A stretch of DNA of 64,000 nt, taken from positions 62,001 to 126,000 of the forward strand of contig NZ_LWMI01000005.1 of the NCBI RefSeq assembly GCF_001640365.1, written 5' to 3'. A program made the translations under genes and the position numbers. Source of the stretch: Candidatus Arsenophonus triatominarum. Lineage in GTDB: Bacteria > Pseudomonadota > Gammaproteobacteria > Enterobacterales > Enterobacteriaceae. Of the stretch, positions 22,074-34,430 are shown piece by piece. Numbering within the stretch: the first letter of the stretch is position 1; each line of letters begins with the position of its first letter. A model generated the notes under the pieces. That model was given only the letters and a program-made list of their open reading frames with translations, was not told where the DNA came from and did no database searches.

Positions 22074-22783
22074 ATTCTAAACGAAGGGCTCTTACCCACC
22101 GGCTAATCGCTGAAAGACTGACGTTCATGCCTTTCGCGGCTTCCTGGTAGGTGTAATTTTGGTCAAGGACTAATTTGGCGGTTTCACATTTAAATTCAGC
22201 AGTAATTATTTTACCCATTTCGGCACCTATAAAAATTATGAGGTAAGCATATCACCTCAACTTAGGTGGCCAAATTTAGTATGCCACTACACTGTACCCG
22301 CCAACGTATTAATACTATTGGTGGTTATTACGACGCTCATTGTCGCAATCTTGGTTTATCTTGTTCTGCCGCTGCTTTGAGGATAATACAATCAAAACCG
22401 GTGTATGGCTTTTATGATCAATTACAAGGTGATTATGTAGCGCCTTGCTCTTTGGCAAAAGAAGATTTCATTTATTGTTCGAAAAGATAATTTATTTGCT
22501 TATAATCTTGTTGTCGTTATTGACGATCATGACCAAGGTATTACCGAAGTTGTTCGTGGTGCGGATCTCATTGCACCAACCTTTAGACAAATTTCTCTCT
22601 ATCGCTATCTGGCTTTTCCGCAATCCGATTATGTGCATTTACTACTAGTATTAAATCGTTCTCATAATAAACTTTCTAAACGAAATCATACCCCGCCGCT
22701 ACCGATGAACGATCCGAGGCCTATTTTAGTTGATGCACTAAATTTTTTATCACAAACAACTATTATTAATTGGCAATTAGATA

Positions 22784-23665
22784 TAGCTAGGCGACTTAAT
22801 TTTGATTACAGCATATGTATTAAAAACAGGTCATCGATAGTGCATCCTGTTTCCATCTTTTTACGTTTAGCTTGAGACCATTTATGTTCTATAGGATTTA
22901 AATCTGGTGAATACACAGGCAAATATTCTATCTGGTGTCCTGCGTTTATAATTGCCTGTTCAATATTCTTACCTTTGTGAAAGCTAGCGTTGTCCATAAA
23001 AATAACAGAATTTTCAGGAAGTTCTGGGAGCAATATTTTTGTGATCCAAACATAAAAAACATCACGGTTAATATTGCAATCAAATAATCCGATAGCAAAA
23101 AGGGTTGTTCCCAATAAAGCGCCAATAACATTTGTTCTTCCCTTAGCACCCCAGTTTTTCAGGCCAAAACAACGGTGACCTTTTGGGGAATAGCCGTGAG
23201 TTCGTGGAGTGTCATGTGAAAAACCACTTTCATCAATAAAAACAACAGATTTATCTTTTTTTTCATACTGTTGTCTTTTTTGCTGATGTGCCAGCCTGTC
23301 GCTTTCGTTGGTTTTTGGATGGAATAGAGTTTTTTTTTATAGGTTAATCCCAGCTTTTTAAGGGATTGCCAAATAGTCTTTTTACAAACACCGAATCGCT
23401 CTGCCCGTTCCTTTTGGTAAGCATCTGGATACTGTTCCACATCTTTTGCTAAAGCATTTTTATCGAGCTTCCTCTTACGTGGCGTTGAATTTTTTGGCTC
23501 TGGTCGTTTAAGCCAACGTACTAAAGACGCTTTTCCAATACGGAATTGTTTCGCAGTTTCTCGAATTGTTAAACCTTCGGCTTTCCTTACAGATATTACT
23601 TTACGTCGAAAATCAATTGTATAACTCATAACACACCTTGTAATCAAAATTAAGTCGCCTAGCTA
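22784..23665 (-). mobile_element. IS630-family element, copy C (in gluQ)
   Basis: 882 bp, TA duplicated (22782-22783 and 23666-23667). Joining the flanks restores the gluQ frame WQLDIASNQAG, so this is a simple insertion. Confidence 0.95.
22806..23647 (-). pseudogene. IS630 transposase, copy C, altered frame
   Basis: One extra T in the reverse-strand A-run makes orfA run to 162 residues (23159-23647) in the third frame, without reaching the catalytic frame. It cannot make the normal fusion product without a second slippage. Confidence 0.8.
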
Positions 23666-23817
23666 TAGCATCCAACCAGGCGGGAGAATTGTTACCTATT
23701 ATGATTAATTAGTAATTTTTATCCTACTTAGGCATTCTCAAAAAAAATCCTATAAGATATGATTAATTATTAGTATTTATTTTTTAACTAAAATTGCATT
23801 AGATATCGAGGTGTATT

Positions 23818-25362
23818 ATTTTTACCCGGGTAGCCAATTTCTGTCGTAATTTATTGATACGAGAAGAAAAGAATAATCGAAGTAAACAGAAATCTCATGA
23901 TAGTTCTGCGACTGACACTAGGTCCAAAACTAAAGTAAAAGCTTTACTAACAAAAAGATATCGGAGTACAAAAATCATTAAAAGTGCTCAATTAGCAGAT
24001 AAACAGACACCCGCTTCTGCTATAAATACTTCAATATCCATAGTTCCGCGCGATAAGCATCCTATTTCGCGAAGAGACATCAGTGACAATGTACTGAAAG
24101 TGCTTTATCGTCTAAATAATGCTGGCTATGAAGCCTATCTGGTCGGTGGTAGCGTCAGAGATTTACTATTAGGTAAAAAACCTAAAGACTTCGACGTTAC
24201 TACAAATGCGACACCTGAACAAATTCGCAAATTATTTCGTAATTGTCGTTTAGTCGGACGCCGTTTTCGTTTAGCGCATATCATGTTTGGTTATGAAATC
24301 ATCGAAGTTGCTACTTTTCGTAGTTCTCATGAGCAAACTGATACTAATAATAAAGATATGGCTCACCAAGCACAAAATGGTATATTACTGAGAGATAATA
24401 TTTTTGGCAACATTGAAGACGATGCCATTCGACGCGACTTTACCATCAATAGCCTATATTACCGAATTAACGATTTTACCCTACGCGATTATGTTGGTGG
24501 ATTTGAGGATCTAAAAAATGGCACTATTCGCTTAATAGGTGATCCAAAAATCCGTTATCGAGAAGATCCCGTTAGGATGCTACGCGCTATTCGATTTGCC
24601 TGCAAACTGAATATGCAAATTGATGTTGAAACTGCCAAGCCTATTCCACAACTGGCATTTTTATTAAAAGACATTCCATCTGCACGTCTATTTGAAGAGT
24701 CGCTCAAATTACTTCAGACCGGTCAAGGTTATCAAACCTATCAACAATTAAGGCGTTATAGTCTCTTTCAATCATTGTTTCCGTTAGTTGAACGACACTT
24801 CACCGCCAATGATGATTCACCGATGGAACTTATTATTAATCAGGTGCTGCAAGATACTGATTATCGAATAAAAAATAATAAACGCGTTAATCCTGCATTC
24901 TTATTTGCTACCATGTTATGGTACCCACTGGTAGAACATGCAGAAAGACTTTCTCAGGAAAGCGGCTTACCCTATTACGAAGCCTTTGCGATCGCAATGA
25001 ATGATATTCTCGATGAGCAATGCCGTTCTATTGCTATCCCTAAACGGCTTACCTCAACAATGCGCGATATCTGGCAGCTACAATTGCGACTACCACGGCG
25101 CCAAGGGAAAAAAGCAGATAAACTACTTGAACATCCAAAATTTCGCGCAGCGTTTGATCTCCTGGAGCTACGCGCCAACGTGGAACAACGACGTGAATTA
25201 GAAGAACTGGCCCATTGGTGGGCTGAGTTTCAACAAGCCAATAATAACCTACAGCATGAAATGATCTCAGAGCTAGGTAGTATACCGACTCATCGTCGTA
25301 ACTGGACACGTCATCGAAATCACACCAACCGTAAACCGATAAAAAACAACAGAGTTAATTAA
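23818..25362 (+). CDS. pcnB: Poly(A) polymerase I, with AUU start codon
   Basis: 514 residues if it starts at the ATT at 23818. The in-frame sequence from there reads [17 protein letters not shown], which matches the E. coli N-terminus [17 protein letters not shown]. coli pcnB is known to start at AUU, a weak codon thought to limit the enzyme. GAGGTG at 23808-23813 is placed to serve it. The next start, TTG at 23854, would remove the conserved N-terminus. PcnB adds 3' A-tails that mark RNAs for decay. Seen: the nucleotidyltransferase motif [22 protein letters not shown], the [11 protein letters not shown] block, [17 protein letters not shown], and a basic C-terminal tail. Stop codon is 2 bp before folK. 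Confidence 0.92.
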   Translation: MFTRVANFCRNLLIREEKNNRSKQKSHDSSATDTRSKTKVKALLTKRYRSTKIIKSAQLADKQTPASAINTSISIVPRDKHPISRRDISDNVLKVLYRLNNAGYEAYLVGGSVRDLLLGKKPKDFDVTTNATPEQIRKLFRNCRLVGRRFRLAHIMFGYEIIEVATFRSSHEQTDTNNKDMAHQAQNGILLRDNIFGNIEDDAIRRDFTINSLYYRINDFTLRDYVGGFEDLKNGTIRLIGDPKIRYREDPVRMLRAIRFACKLNMQIDVETAKPIPQLAFLLKDIPSARLFEESLKLLQTGQGYQTYQQLRRYSLFQSLFPLVERHFTANDDSPMELIINQVLQDTDYRIKNNKRVNPAFLFATMLWYPLVEHAERLSQESGLPYYEAFAIAMNDILDEQCRSIAIPKRLTSTMRDIWQLQLRLPRRQGKKADKLLEHPKFRAAFDLLELRANVEQRRELEELAHWWAEFQQANNNLQHEMISELGSIPTHRRNWTRHRNHTNRKPIKNNRVN

Positions 25363-25364
25363 AT

Positions 25365-25844
25365 ATGCAACGTGTTTATATCGCCATTGGCAGCAATCTA
25401 GATGACCCCTTACAACAAGTACAAAGTGCCATTAGAGAATTACAGCAATTACCGAATACCAAACCAATTGCTGTTTCTTCTTTCTATCGCTCTAAACCTA
25501 TGGAGCCACAAGATCAGCCTGACTATCTCAATGCCGTTATCGCGTTAGATACTGAGTTATTGCCCGAAACCCTACTTGAACATACCCAATCGATTGAATT
25601 AATGCATGGTAGAATGCGTAAAGCCGATCGTTGGGGGCCAAGAACTCTCGATTTGGATATTATGTTATACGGCCAACAGGTTATTCAGACAACGCATTTA
25701 ACTATCCCTCATTATGGCCTTAAAGAACGAGAATTTGTGCTTTATCCTTTAGCAGAAATTGCCCCTCAGCTACGCTTTCCAGATGGAGAATTACTCAGTG
25801 ATAGATTGCAGCAGGTTGCTAAAAATGAGCTGACTTTATGGTAA
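25365..25844 (+). CDS. folK: 2-amino-4-hydroxy-6-hydroxymethyldihydropteridine pyrophosphokinase
   Basis: 159 residues, as in E. coli. Transfers pyrophosphate from ATP to the pterin in folate synthesis. Conserved: YIAIGSNLDDPLQQVQSAI, SSFYRSKPM, the central GRMRKADRWGPRTLDLDIMLYG with catalytic Asp pair, and LTIPHYGLKEREFVLYPLAEIAP. It is co-transcribed with pcnB (2-bp gap), as in E. coli. The panBCD genes that usually follow are replaced by IS debris. Confidence 0.96.
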   Translation: MQRVYIAIGSNLDDPLQQVQSAIRELQQLPNTKPIAVSSFYRSKPMEPQDQPDYLNAVIALDTELLPETLLEHTQSIELMHGRMRKADRWGPRTLDLDIMLYGQQVIQTTHLTIPHYGLKEREFVLYPLAEIAPQLRFPDGELLSDRLQQVAKNELTLW

Positions 25845-26172
25845 CTTAGCCAATGATTCAATTGGCTATGGGGCAAGCTATATCGATCGTAAAATAAAAA
25901 TAACCTATTAATTTAATTATGATTTATTAATCATATTACTTAAATAAAATAAGTACATTTTAATTTATTTTTATGTACACACATATGTACAAATTATTTT
26001 TTCACCCCCGTGTGTTATCTTTGGCAAAATACCAAGAACAAAACCGCAATCTGTCACAAATCCACTAACACGCAACTAATAACGAATAGTTAACTACTTC
26101 CCCCAACGCTGCTAATATTATGCCCCTTGAGTGCTGAGGAATCCCCTGAAAACGAGACAGGCATAGCGTTAT
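25845..26172. other. Non-coding gap after folK
   Basis: No supported gene. There is a small stem AGCCAAT / ATTGGCT at about 25849-25869 just after folK, without a T-run. The last 80 bases probably belong to the left end of the IS4-type fragment that follows. Confidence 0.4.
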
Positions 26173-26534
26173 GTGATTACTGATTTGTGCCAACAATTCC
26201 ATGAGATCACCGCTATGCCTGTTCGTAAAGTATGTCAGAATTTCTTCAGGGATGCCATAGCACCTTTTCATCAATACCGACAAAATGCCCTGCTGGATGC
26301 CACTGTGGCGTTAATCAATGGAGCATCACTGACACTGACCAGCCTCGGTCGTTTTTTGTCGGGGAGAGCACAGGTCAAAAATAAGATTAAACGTGTTGAT
26401 CGCCTCATGGGTAATGAATCCCTTCATCGCGATATTCCATTAATTTTCAGTAGTATCACCTCAATGCTAACACGGCAGTTATCTTTGTGTGTAATCGCCG
26501 TAGACTGGAGTGGCTATCCGTCTCAGGAGCATCA
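26173..26534 (+). mobile_element. IS4-family (IS10-like) transposase, 5' fragment
   Basis: From ATG 26215 the protein reads MPVRKVCQNFFRDAIAPFHQ, then LTLTSLGRFLSGRAQVKNKI and KRVDRLMGNESLH, and ends after VIAVDWSGYPSQEHH, where the first catalytic Asp lies. This matches the N-terminal third of IS10-like transposases. It is cut off by IS481 at 26535. Confidence 0.75.
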
Positions 26535-26693
26535 TGTATATTAATCTTAACTTAATCTGACAATTCTGATTTAAAAAAGAGCGTTACCGGTTTTAATTAA
26601 CATCATTAGATAATTAAATAAAAGGTAATTCTATGTATCAAACAAATAATCCTATCATCAAACATAAAGTCGGGTTACTTAACCTCGCTGAAG
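26535..26693 (+). mobile_element. IS481-family element, 5' end only
   Basis: Begins TGTATATTAATCTTAACTTA and includes the transposase start MYQTNNPIIKHKVGLLNLAE. It is broken at 26693 by the IS3 element. The rest of the IS481 is not found on the far side of that IS3, so material has been lost or exchanged. Confidence 0.85.
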
Positions 26694-26766
26694 TGTAGTG
26701 GCATACTAAATTTGGCCACCTAAGTTGAGGTGATATGCTTACCTCATAATTTTTATAGGTGCCGAA

Positions 26767-27066
26767 ATGAGTAAAATAATTACTGCTGAATTTAAATGTG
26801 AAACCGCCAAATTAGTCCTTGACCAAAATTACACCTACCAGGAAGCCGCGAAAGGCATGAACGTCAGTCTTTCAGCGATTAGCCGGTGGGTAAGAGCCCT
26901 TCGTTTAGAACGTCAAGGGAAAACATCGCCTGGTCTGCCATTAACACCTGAACAAATTGAGTTCAGAGAAATGAAGAAAAAAATCCACCGGCTGGAAATG
27001 GAGAATGACATCTTAAAAAAGGCTACTGCGCTCTTAATGTCCGACTCACTGAAAAATTTTCGGTAG
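26767..27066 (+). CDS. IS3-family transposase OrfA
   Basis: 99 residues. HTH ([22 protein letters not shown]) and a leucine-zipper segment ([20 protein letters not shown]), typical of IS3 OrfA, which binds the ends and dimerises. It is intact, but the orfB of this copy is cut in three places. Confidence 0.88.
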   Translation: MSKIITAEFKCETAKLVLDQNYTYQEAAKGMNVSLSAISRWVRALRLERQGKTSPGLPLTPEQIEFREMKKKIHRLEMENDILKKATALLMSDSLKNFR

Positions 27067-27168
27067 TTGAAAAGCTAAGAGTGCTTTATCCGGTGAAAAC
27101 TTTGTGTCGTATTTTTAATGTTCACCGAAGCAGTTATCGCTATTGGTGTCGGCCTAAAGAGCCAGATA

Positions 27169-28049
27169 TAGCTAGGCGACTTAATTTTGATTACAAGGTG
27201 TGTTATGAGTTATACAATTGATTTTCGACGTAAAGTAATATCTGTAAGGAAAGCCGAAGGTTTAACAATTCGAGAAACTGCGAAACAATTCCGTATTGGA
27301 AAAGCGTCTTTAGTACGTTGGCTTAAACGACCAGAGCCAAAAAATTCAACGCCACGTAAGAGGAAGCTCGATAAAAATGCTTTAGCAAAAGATGTGGAAC
27401 AGTATCCAGATGCTTACCAAAAGGAACGGGCAGAGCGATTCGGTGTTTGTAAAAAGACTATTTGGCAATCCCTTAAAAAGCTGGGATTAACCTATAAAAA
27501 AAACTCTATTCCATCCAAAAACCAACGAAAGCGACAGGCTGGCACATCAGCAAAAAAGACAACAGTATGAAAAAAAAGATAAATCTGTTGTTTTTATTGA
27601 TGAAAGTGGTTTTTCACATGACACTCCACGAACTCACGGCTATTCCCCAAAAGGTCACCGTTGTTTTGGCCTGAAAAACTGGGGTGCTAAGGGAAGAACA
27701 AATGTTATTGGCGCTTTATTGGGAACAACCCTTTTTGCTATCGGATTATTTGATTGCAATATTAATCGTGATGTTTTTTATGTTTGGATCACAAAAATAT
27801 TGCTCCCAGAACTTCCTGAAAATTCTGTTATTTTTATGGACAACGCTAGCTTTCACAAAGGTAAGAATATTGAACAGGCAATTATAAACGCAGGACACCA
27901 GATAGAATATTTGCCTGTGTATTCACCAGATTTAAATCCTATAGAACATAAATGGTCTCAAGCTAAACGTAAAAAGATGGAAACAGGATGCACTATCGAT
28001 GACCTGTTTTTAATACATATGCTGTAATCAAAATTAAGTCGCCTAGCTA
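27169..28049 (+). mobile_element. IS630-family element, copy D
   Basis: 881 bp, TA duplication at 27167-27168 and 28050-28051. Joining its flanks restores the OrfB sequence [13 protein letters not shown], so it is a simple insertion into the IS3. Confidence 0.95.
27187..28027 (+). CDS. IS630 transposase, copy D (two frames)
   Basis: OrfA 27187-27570 and catalytic orfB to 28027, both undamaged. The run of eight A at the frame-change site (about 27496-27503) is of normal length. Confidence 0.85.
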
Positions 28050-28534
28050 TATTGAGCGGACGATAAAACGTAGCCTAGTCAGCGAAGCGTGGAACGTTAG
28101 TGGCGGCTCTGCTGGCGCAAGGACTATCGCCACGATGGTTACCAATACACACAACGTGAAACTTGGGCGGTGGTTAGCGGGTAAGTTGATGAAAGAATTA
28201 ATCATCGTCAGTTGCCAAGAGCGAAAACATAAATACAACCGCGGTGGAAATGAACGTATTGATATTCCAAATCTGCTCAATAGGCAGTTCGCTGTTACCA
28301 AGCCTGACCAGGTTTGGTGCGGCGATGTAACCTATATTTGGACAGGCTCACGATGGGCCTATCTGGCTGTGGTATTGGATTTGTTTGCCCGAAAACCGGT
28401 GGGCTGGGCAATGTCATTTGCACCAGACTCAGAATTAACCGCCAAAGCACTACAAATGGCTTGGGAACTACGTGGGCATCCCAAACAGGTGATGTTCCAT
28501 AGTGATCAGGGAAGTCATTATACCAGTCGTCAGT

Positions 28535-29571
28535 AAAATAGTTGCTGAATAGAGACTTGCATTTTTTGTCACGCTATAGACAATAAAAAGAGGTTTAACT
28601 TAGAAAATAACGGTTTGAAATGATCAACAAAGAGCGGTTGTTACGAGATAATCGTTTATGTAAAGCAATCATTGGATTATCAGTTGAAGAATTGAAAAAT
28701 TTAGCCGCTGAATTTTCAGCTTGTTATTTGATTTATCGGAAAAAGAATCGAAAAGATCACGAGCGGCAGATGGGTGCAGGGCAGAAAGGATTTATCCCAA
28801 CCCCATTAGATAAACTGCTTTTTATTTTATTGTATTTAAAATGTTATCCGACCTATGATTTGCAAGGACTTCTTTTTGGTTTAGATAGAACACGGGTATG
28901 TCGCTGGGTAAAAATATTATTGCCGGTTTTAGAGATGACCTTGGGGCGAGAATGTGTTTTGCCCGCTCGTCAAATTCGCTCTGCTGAGGAATTTTTTCGC
29001 GCCTTTCCTGGAGTTAAAGACGTCTTTATTGATGGGACAGAGCGACCTGTCCAAAAGCCTAAGAATCTGCGTCGGCGAAAAAAAATGTATTCGGGAAAGA
29101 AAAGACAGACCACTCGAAAAGGGCTTATTATGACTGACGAAACGAGGAAAATTGGATTTATCCCCATGATCAAAAATGGGCGCCGTCACGATAAACGCTT
29201 ACTCGATAAAGTCGATATAATTCGCCATATTCCCCCTGAGGTAACCATCTGGGCCGATACCGGTTTTCAAGGTATAGATAAACAGCATCCTAATACACAA
29301 ATCCCAAAAAAAGGAACTCGAAAAAGACCTTTATCGCCTGAACAAAAACAAGAAAATAAAATAATCTCGGGCATCCGTATTACGGTTGAACACGCCATCG
29401 CGGGTATCAAGCGCCTCGGTTGTATGACCCAAATTTTACGGAATCGTAGACCCTTTATTGATGATACCTTTTTACTCCTTAGTGCCGGTCTTTGGAATTT
29501 CCATCTCAGAACAGCCTAAAATTTACTTCAATCACCGAAATACCCTTATTTCACTATTAAGCAACACGCTT
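28535..29571 (+). mobile_element. IS5-like element inside the IS3 copy
   Basis: 1,037 bp, target duplication AGT (28532-28534 and 29572-29574). The joined flank CGTCAGTATAGG matches the uninterrupted IS3 copy. Confidence 0.93.
28620..29519 (+). CDS. IS5-family transposase (DDE_Tnp_4 type)
   Basis: 299 residues, intact. N-terminal HTH region (LLRDNRLCKAIIGLSVEELK, then DLQGLLFGLDRTRVCRWV), then the DDE core: Asp in DVFIDGTERPVQ, Asp in IWADTGFQGIDK and Glu in ISGIRITVEHAIAGIKR. It ends LLLSAGLWNFHLRTA. Same protein as at 57179-58078 and 59032-59931, so the family has been active recently. Confidence 0.9.
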   Translation: MINKERLLRDNRLCKAIIGLSVEELKNLAAEFSACYLIYRKKNRKDHERQMGAGQKGFIPTPLDKLLFILLYLKCYPTYDLQGLLFGLDRTRVCRWVKILLPVLEMTLGRECVLPARQIRSAEEFFRAFPGVKDVFIDGTERPVQKPKNLRRRKKMYSGKKRQTTRKGLIMTDETRKIGFIPMIKNGRRHDKRLLDKVDIIRHIPPEVTIWADTGFQGIDKQHPNTQIPKKGTRKRPLSPEQKQENKIISGIRITVEHAIAGIKRLGCMTQILRNRRPFIDDTFLLLSAGLWNFHLRTA

Positions 29572-29596
29572 AGTATAGGCAGGCATTGTGGCGTTA

Positions 29597-30738
<1,142 letters not shown>

Positions 30739-30749
30739 TGACCACTACA

Positions 30750-31212
30750 GTTATTTTTTCAGATATACGACGTTTATGTTGTTCAAACCACGCAGAAATA
30801 GCGAGAAAAATATGATTTCTTTGCGCTCGGCTCGTGCGAGCCTGACAGCGTTCAATACCACAATTTTCTTTAACTTCTCGATGATAAACTTCAACAGACC
30901 AACGGGCATCCATGATAGATTTGACGTATTCACGGGTGGGATTGTCTTTGTTTGTTACTATGTAATCAATACGGCCGTTTTTGGCTGTAAATTTGAAAAC
31001 AGTTACCCAACCATAACCTCGTAAGTGTATTAAGGTTCCTTCTTCTGGGATGTCTAACTTGTTCAGTTGTTTGTTATGGTTAACAATCCTGTTTTTCCTC
31101 AGCGTGGTTACCCAGACCCAACCATGAGAGCGAATTGATTTCAGATTATCCCGGCTAGAATACCAGGCATCCATCACTACCGCTTCTGGTATGATCCCTC
31201 TTTTTTTAGCAA
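30750..31212 (-). mobile_element. IS701-like element, 3' fragment
   Basis: Encodes the C-terminal half of the same transposase as at 10293 and 42113, from KKRGIIPEAVVMDAWYSS (second catalytic Asp) through SIMDARWSVEVYHREVKENC (Glu) to ISAWFEQHKRRISEK. It is cut on the left by the IS3 end and on the right at about 31212, where unrelated DNA begins. It lacks both terminal repeats. Confidence 0.82.
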
Positions 31213-31513
31213 GTTATTTTGACCTTGAGTGATAACTTGATGAATATAAAAATAGAATGAAAGAATTTTTCAGCATAATTTTTTACTTTAAATAAAAAAA
31301 CAGTTAACTAACAAAATATTTTAAATTGATCAACTTGTTAGATAGTAAAAACAAACTTTTTTTGACATATAGCTAAGCTATACTTTGTCAATAAAAAGAC
31401 CCGTTTGACTCTATTTCATATTTATTTATGAATTTTTTTATTAATAACTTATCTGTGATAGGTAGCGTCATAGGGTAAGTTGTGGGATGATAAGTGAGTC
31501 TTAGGGGGCTTCG
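31213..31513. other. Region upstream of ftsB
   Basis: About 300 bp with no gene. It holds the dyad described at 31362-31391 and, by position, the promoter for the ftsB-ispD-ispF genes. The clear -10/-35 pair is not obvious. Confidence 0.4.
31362..31391. promoter_or_regulatory. Dyad with TTGACA/TGTCAA ends upstream of ftsB
   Basis: TTGACA (31362-31367) and TGTCAA (31386-31391) enclose the perfect 7-bp dyad TATAGCT-A-AGCTATA (31368-31382). TTGACA could be a -35 box, but no -10 box lies 16-18 bp away. An operator is possible. Confidence 0.3.
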
Positions 31514-31807
31514 ATGCGTAAATTAGCACTGATATTGTTGGCGGTGTTTTGCTGGTTACAATATTCATTATGGTTTGGTAAAAATGGTGTCCATGACTAT
31601 TTGCGTATAAAAAGTGAAGTTGCAGCGCTAGAAACGTTGAACATGACATTTAAAGTACGCAATGAACGTTTATTTGCTGAAATAGACGATTTGAATGAGG
31701 GACGTGAAGCTATTGAGGAGCGAGCCCGTTCTGAGCTTGGTATGATTAGACCTGGAGAGTCTTTTTATCGAATAGTGAATGAGAATGCTTTTCCAAACCA
31801 TAAATAA
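31514..31807 (+). CDS. ftsB: Cell division protein FtsB
   Basis: 97 residues. A bitopic inner-membrane protein that joins FtsL and FtsQ in the divisome. One membrane helix at the N-terminus ([19 protein letters not shown]), then a periplasmic coiled coil ([20 protein letters not shown]) and the conserved [20 protein letters not shown] segment. First gene of the ispD-ispF cluster, as in E. coli. Confidence 0.95.
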   Translation: MRKLALILLAVFCWLQYSLWFGKNGVHDYLRIKSEVAALETLNMTFKVRNERLFAEIDDLNEGREAIEERARSELGMIRPGESFYRIVNENAFPNHK

Positions 31808-31900
31808 AATTTTTAATTAATAATATTTTTTCCGGCCACAAAATTATTTAAAAATATTATGACGAAAAAGTAGTAATTCATAAGAAAACAGTCTAGAACA

Positions 31901-32629
31901 ATGAATAAATTTATATCTAATCATAAAGTGCAAATTGCTGCTTTAATACCTGCCGCTGGTATTGGTAATCGTATGAAAGCGGATTGTCCCAAGCAATATT
32001 TGAAAGTAGCGGGAAAAACGATTATTGAGCATACCATATCTGCCTTACTTAAGCAGCCAAGAATTTCCCAAATTATTGTTTTGTTAAATAAGGATGATAT
32101 CTTTTTTCATCAATTAGCGATTGCAAAAAATGCAAAAATTAAAACAGTCGTTGGTGGTTGTCAAAGAGCTGATTCAGTTTTGGCTGGACTGAATTATTTA
32201 TCAGACAATTTACAGCTAGATCCCTGTTGGGTTTTAGTTCATGATGCATCTCGACCTTGCTTACATCAAACTGATTTAGATAGTATTATTCGTTTTATTG
32301 ATAATCAACAGTCTTCTTATGGTGGTATTTTGGCAGCGCCAGTAAGAGATACAATGAAACGTTCAGTTCAAGGAAAAATAGATATTAGTCATACTGTTGA
32401 ACGGAGTGAACTTTGGCATGCACTGACGCCACAATTTTTTCCTTTAGCATTAATCAAAAACTGTTTGACTCAAGCATTAGCGCAAAAAGCGGTAATTACC
32501 GATGAGGCTTCGGCGCTTGAATATTGCGGTTACCATCCTCAATTGCTGGAAGGTAGAGTGGATAATTTAAAGGTTACTCAACCAGAAGATTTGATGTTAG
32601 CAGAATTCTACCTTTCTCGCGCTTTATAA
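31901..32629 (+). CDS. ispD: 2-C-methyl-D-erythritol 4-phosphate cytidylyltransferase
   Basis: 242 residues. Third step of the MEP isoprenoid pathway, attaching CMP to methylerythritol phosphate. The CTP-binding signature [20 protein letters not shown] is complete; also [20 protein letters not shown] and the C-terminal [16 protein letters not shown]. The start gives about 6 extra residues compared with E. coli. Confidence 0.96.
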   Translation: MNKFISNHKVQIAALIPAAGIGNRMKADCPKQYLKVAGKTIIEHTISALLKQPRISQIIVLLNKDDIFFHQLAIAKNAKIKTVVGGCQRADSVLAGLNYLSDNLQLDPCWVLVHDASRPCLHQTDLDSIIRFIDNQQSSYGGILAAPVRDTMKRSVQGKIDISHTVERSELWHALTPQFFPLALIKNCLTQALAQKAVITDEASALEYCGYHPQLLEGRVDNLKVTQPEDLMLAEFYLSRAL

Positions 32630-32652
32630 GACTATTGTTAGGAGTATCGTTC

Positions 32653-33165
32653 ATGCGGATTGGACATGGATTTGATGTACATAAATTTGGTGGAGATGGC
32701 CCAATTACAATGTGTGGAGTGAAAATTCCCTATGAACAAGGATTAATAGCGCATTCCGATGGTGATGTCGCCTTACATGCAGTGACAGATGCTATTCTTG
32801 GAGCAGCAGCATTAGGCGATATCGGTAAACTTTTTCCTGATACCGATCCGGCTTTTAAAGATGCCGATAGTCGCGGTTTGTTACGCGAGGCGTATTCGCA
32901 GGTGCTGAAAAAAGGATATTGTATTAGTAATCTTGATATCACAATTATTGCTCAAGTACCCAAAATGCGGCCATATATTGCTGATATGCGCAAAAATATA
33001 GCAGATGATCTAGGTTGCCATATTGATGATGTCAATGTTAAGGCTACCACGACGGAGAAACTTGGATTTATTGGTAGAAAAGAAGGCATTGCTTGCGCAG
33101 CAATGGCTTTATTGGTAAAGGATAATAGTCGTGATGGTGACAGCACTTCAGTGGCTGCATGGTAA
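32653..33165 (+). CDS. ispF: 2-C-methyl-D-erythritol 2,4-cyclodiphosphate synthase
   Basis: 170 residues from ATG 32653 ([10 protein letters not shown]). The TAGGAG at 32638-32643 precedes it; a start at 32635 would add six residues not found in the family. Forms the cyclic diphosphate of the MEP pathway. Metal ligands Asp8, His10 and His42 are present in GFDVH and [13 protein letters not shown]-terminal block [18 protein letters not shown]. The C-terminus is about ten residues longer than usual and overlaps the start of truD. Confidence 0.95.
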   Translation: MRIGHGFDVHKFGGDGPITMCGVKIPYEQGLIAHSDGDVALHAVTDAILGAAALGDIGKLFPDTDPAFKDADSRGLLREAYSQVLKKGYCISNLDITIIAQVPKMRPYIADMRKNIADDLGCHIDDVNVKATTTEKLGFIGRKEGIACAAMALLVKDNSRDGDSTSVAAW

Positions 33166-34381
33166 ACCAGTAGCAAGCGGAGCAATAAAATTAACGGCAG
33201 AAGATTTTATTGTACGTGAAGATCTGGGATTTTAACCTGAAGGTGAGGGTGAACACTTGCTGATGTATCTTAGAAAAAAGGGCTGTAATACTTTATTTGT
33301 AGCCGACCATTTGGTTCGATTTGTTGGTATTTCTCCACGTAGTGTCAGTTATGCTGGATTAAAAGATAGGCAAGCAGTGACGGAACAGTGGTTTTGTCTT
33401 CATTTGCCAGGAAAGGATGATCCCGATTTTAGCCAGTTTTCACTTGCAGGATGTGAAATTTTGCTAGTGAAAAGACACAGAAACGTAAATTACGTATTGG
33501 TTCATTAAAAGGCAATGATTTTGAGTTAACTATTCGACATATTAGTGATCAACAAGCAGTGGAAACACGTTTGCAGCAAATTAGAACATTGGGGGTAGCT
33601 AACTATTTTGGTGAGCAGCGTTTTGGTCGAGCGTGTAATAATCTCGTGCAAGCTGAGCGTTGGGCAAAAGGTGAAATTGAAGTCAAGCAGCGTAATAAAC
33701 GTAGTTTTTATCTTTCTGCCGTTCGGAGTGTTATATTTAATTTTATCGTCAGCGAACGTATGATTAATAATAAAGTACGTCAGATAATGGACGGTGATGT
33801 TATGCAATTAACCGGTAGTGGTAGTTGGTTCGTTGCTAAGAGTGAAGAGTTATCTCAATTACAACTAAGATTGCAGGCTGGCGAAATTCAAATTACCGCT
33901 CCGCTATATGGTGAAAAAGAATTAGGAACTCAATCAGAAGCGAAACTGTTTGAACAGCAATGTTTAACTCATTTTTCTATTTTATTGCCGCTGCTGCAAG
34001 CTGAACGAACAAATTTGGTTCGACGAGCGATCATTGTTGTTCCACAGAATATGCATTGGAAATGGTTAGAGCAGCAAACCTTGAAATTGTCTTTTTCATT
34101 ACCTAAGGGTAGTTTTGCCACCAGTGTGATACGAGCACGAGTTTCGCACAGACATATAAAATTCCAGAAATGGCTTAAAAGCAATGGTTAATTTGCAAGT
34201 TACTAAAACGTATAAATTTGTTTAAATTACAATAAGTTGCTTTTAATTTATAAGATTTTGTCTATTTATATATTATGCTGAATTAAACTTAAAAATAGAG
34301 CGTTTTTTTTATTGATGCGAAACTCGTGACGAGAATTAATTAATCAATCATACTGAAAATATTATTGATATTGCTGAATAG
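33134..34381 (+). pseudogene. truD: truD (tRNA pseudouridine-13 synthase), broken
   Basis: TruD makes pseudouridine 13 in tRNA(Glu). Reconstructed frames give [40 protein letters not shown] (catalytic Asp in GLKDR), GVANYFGEQRFG, RNKRSFYLSAVRS and SLPKGSFATSVIRELI. Lesions: GAA to TAA at about 33233 (GF-stop-PEGEGEH), a frameshift near 33475, a MITE at 34136-34328 with duplication ACGAG, and a one-base insertion near 34353. Without these the tail reads RELINQSYENIIDIAE. The start overlaps ispF by 32 bp. Confidence 0.92.
34136..34328 (-). repeat. MITE copy inside truD
   Basis: 193 bp with target duplication ACGAG on both sides (34131-34135, 34329-34333). Removing the element and one duplication rejoins SVIRELI in frame, which proves the insertion boundaries. 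Confidence 0.93.
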
Positions 34382-34430
34382 TATTCGGTTAAAAATAATG
34401 TTGTTGATGATAAATCTTATTATATAAATA

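Noticed and set aside
31362..31390. TTGACA as a sigma-70 -35 box for ftsB
   Set aside because: The nearest -10-like hexamer TATACT is only 11 bp away, too close for a working pair.
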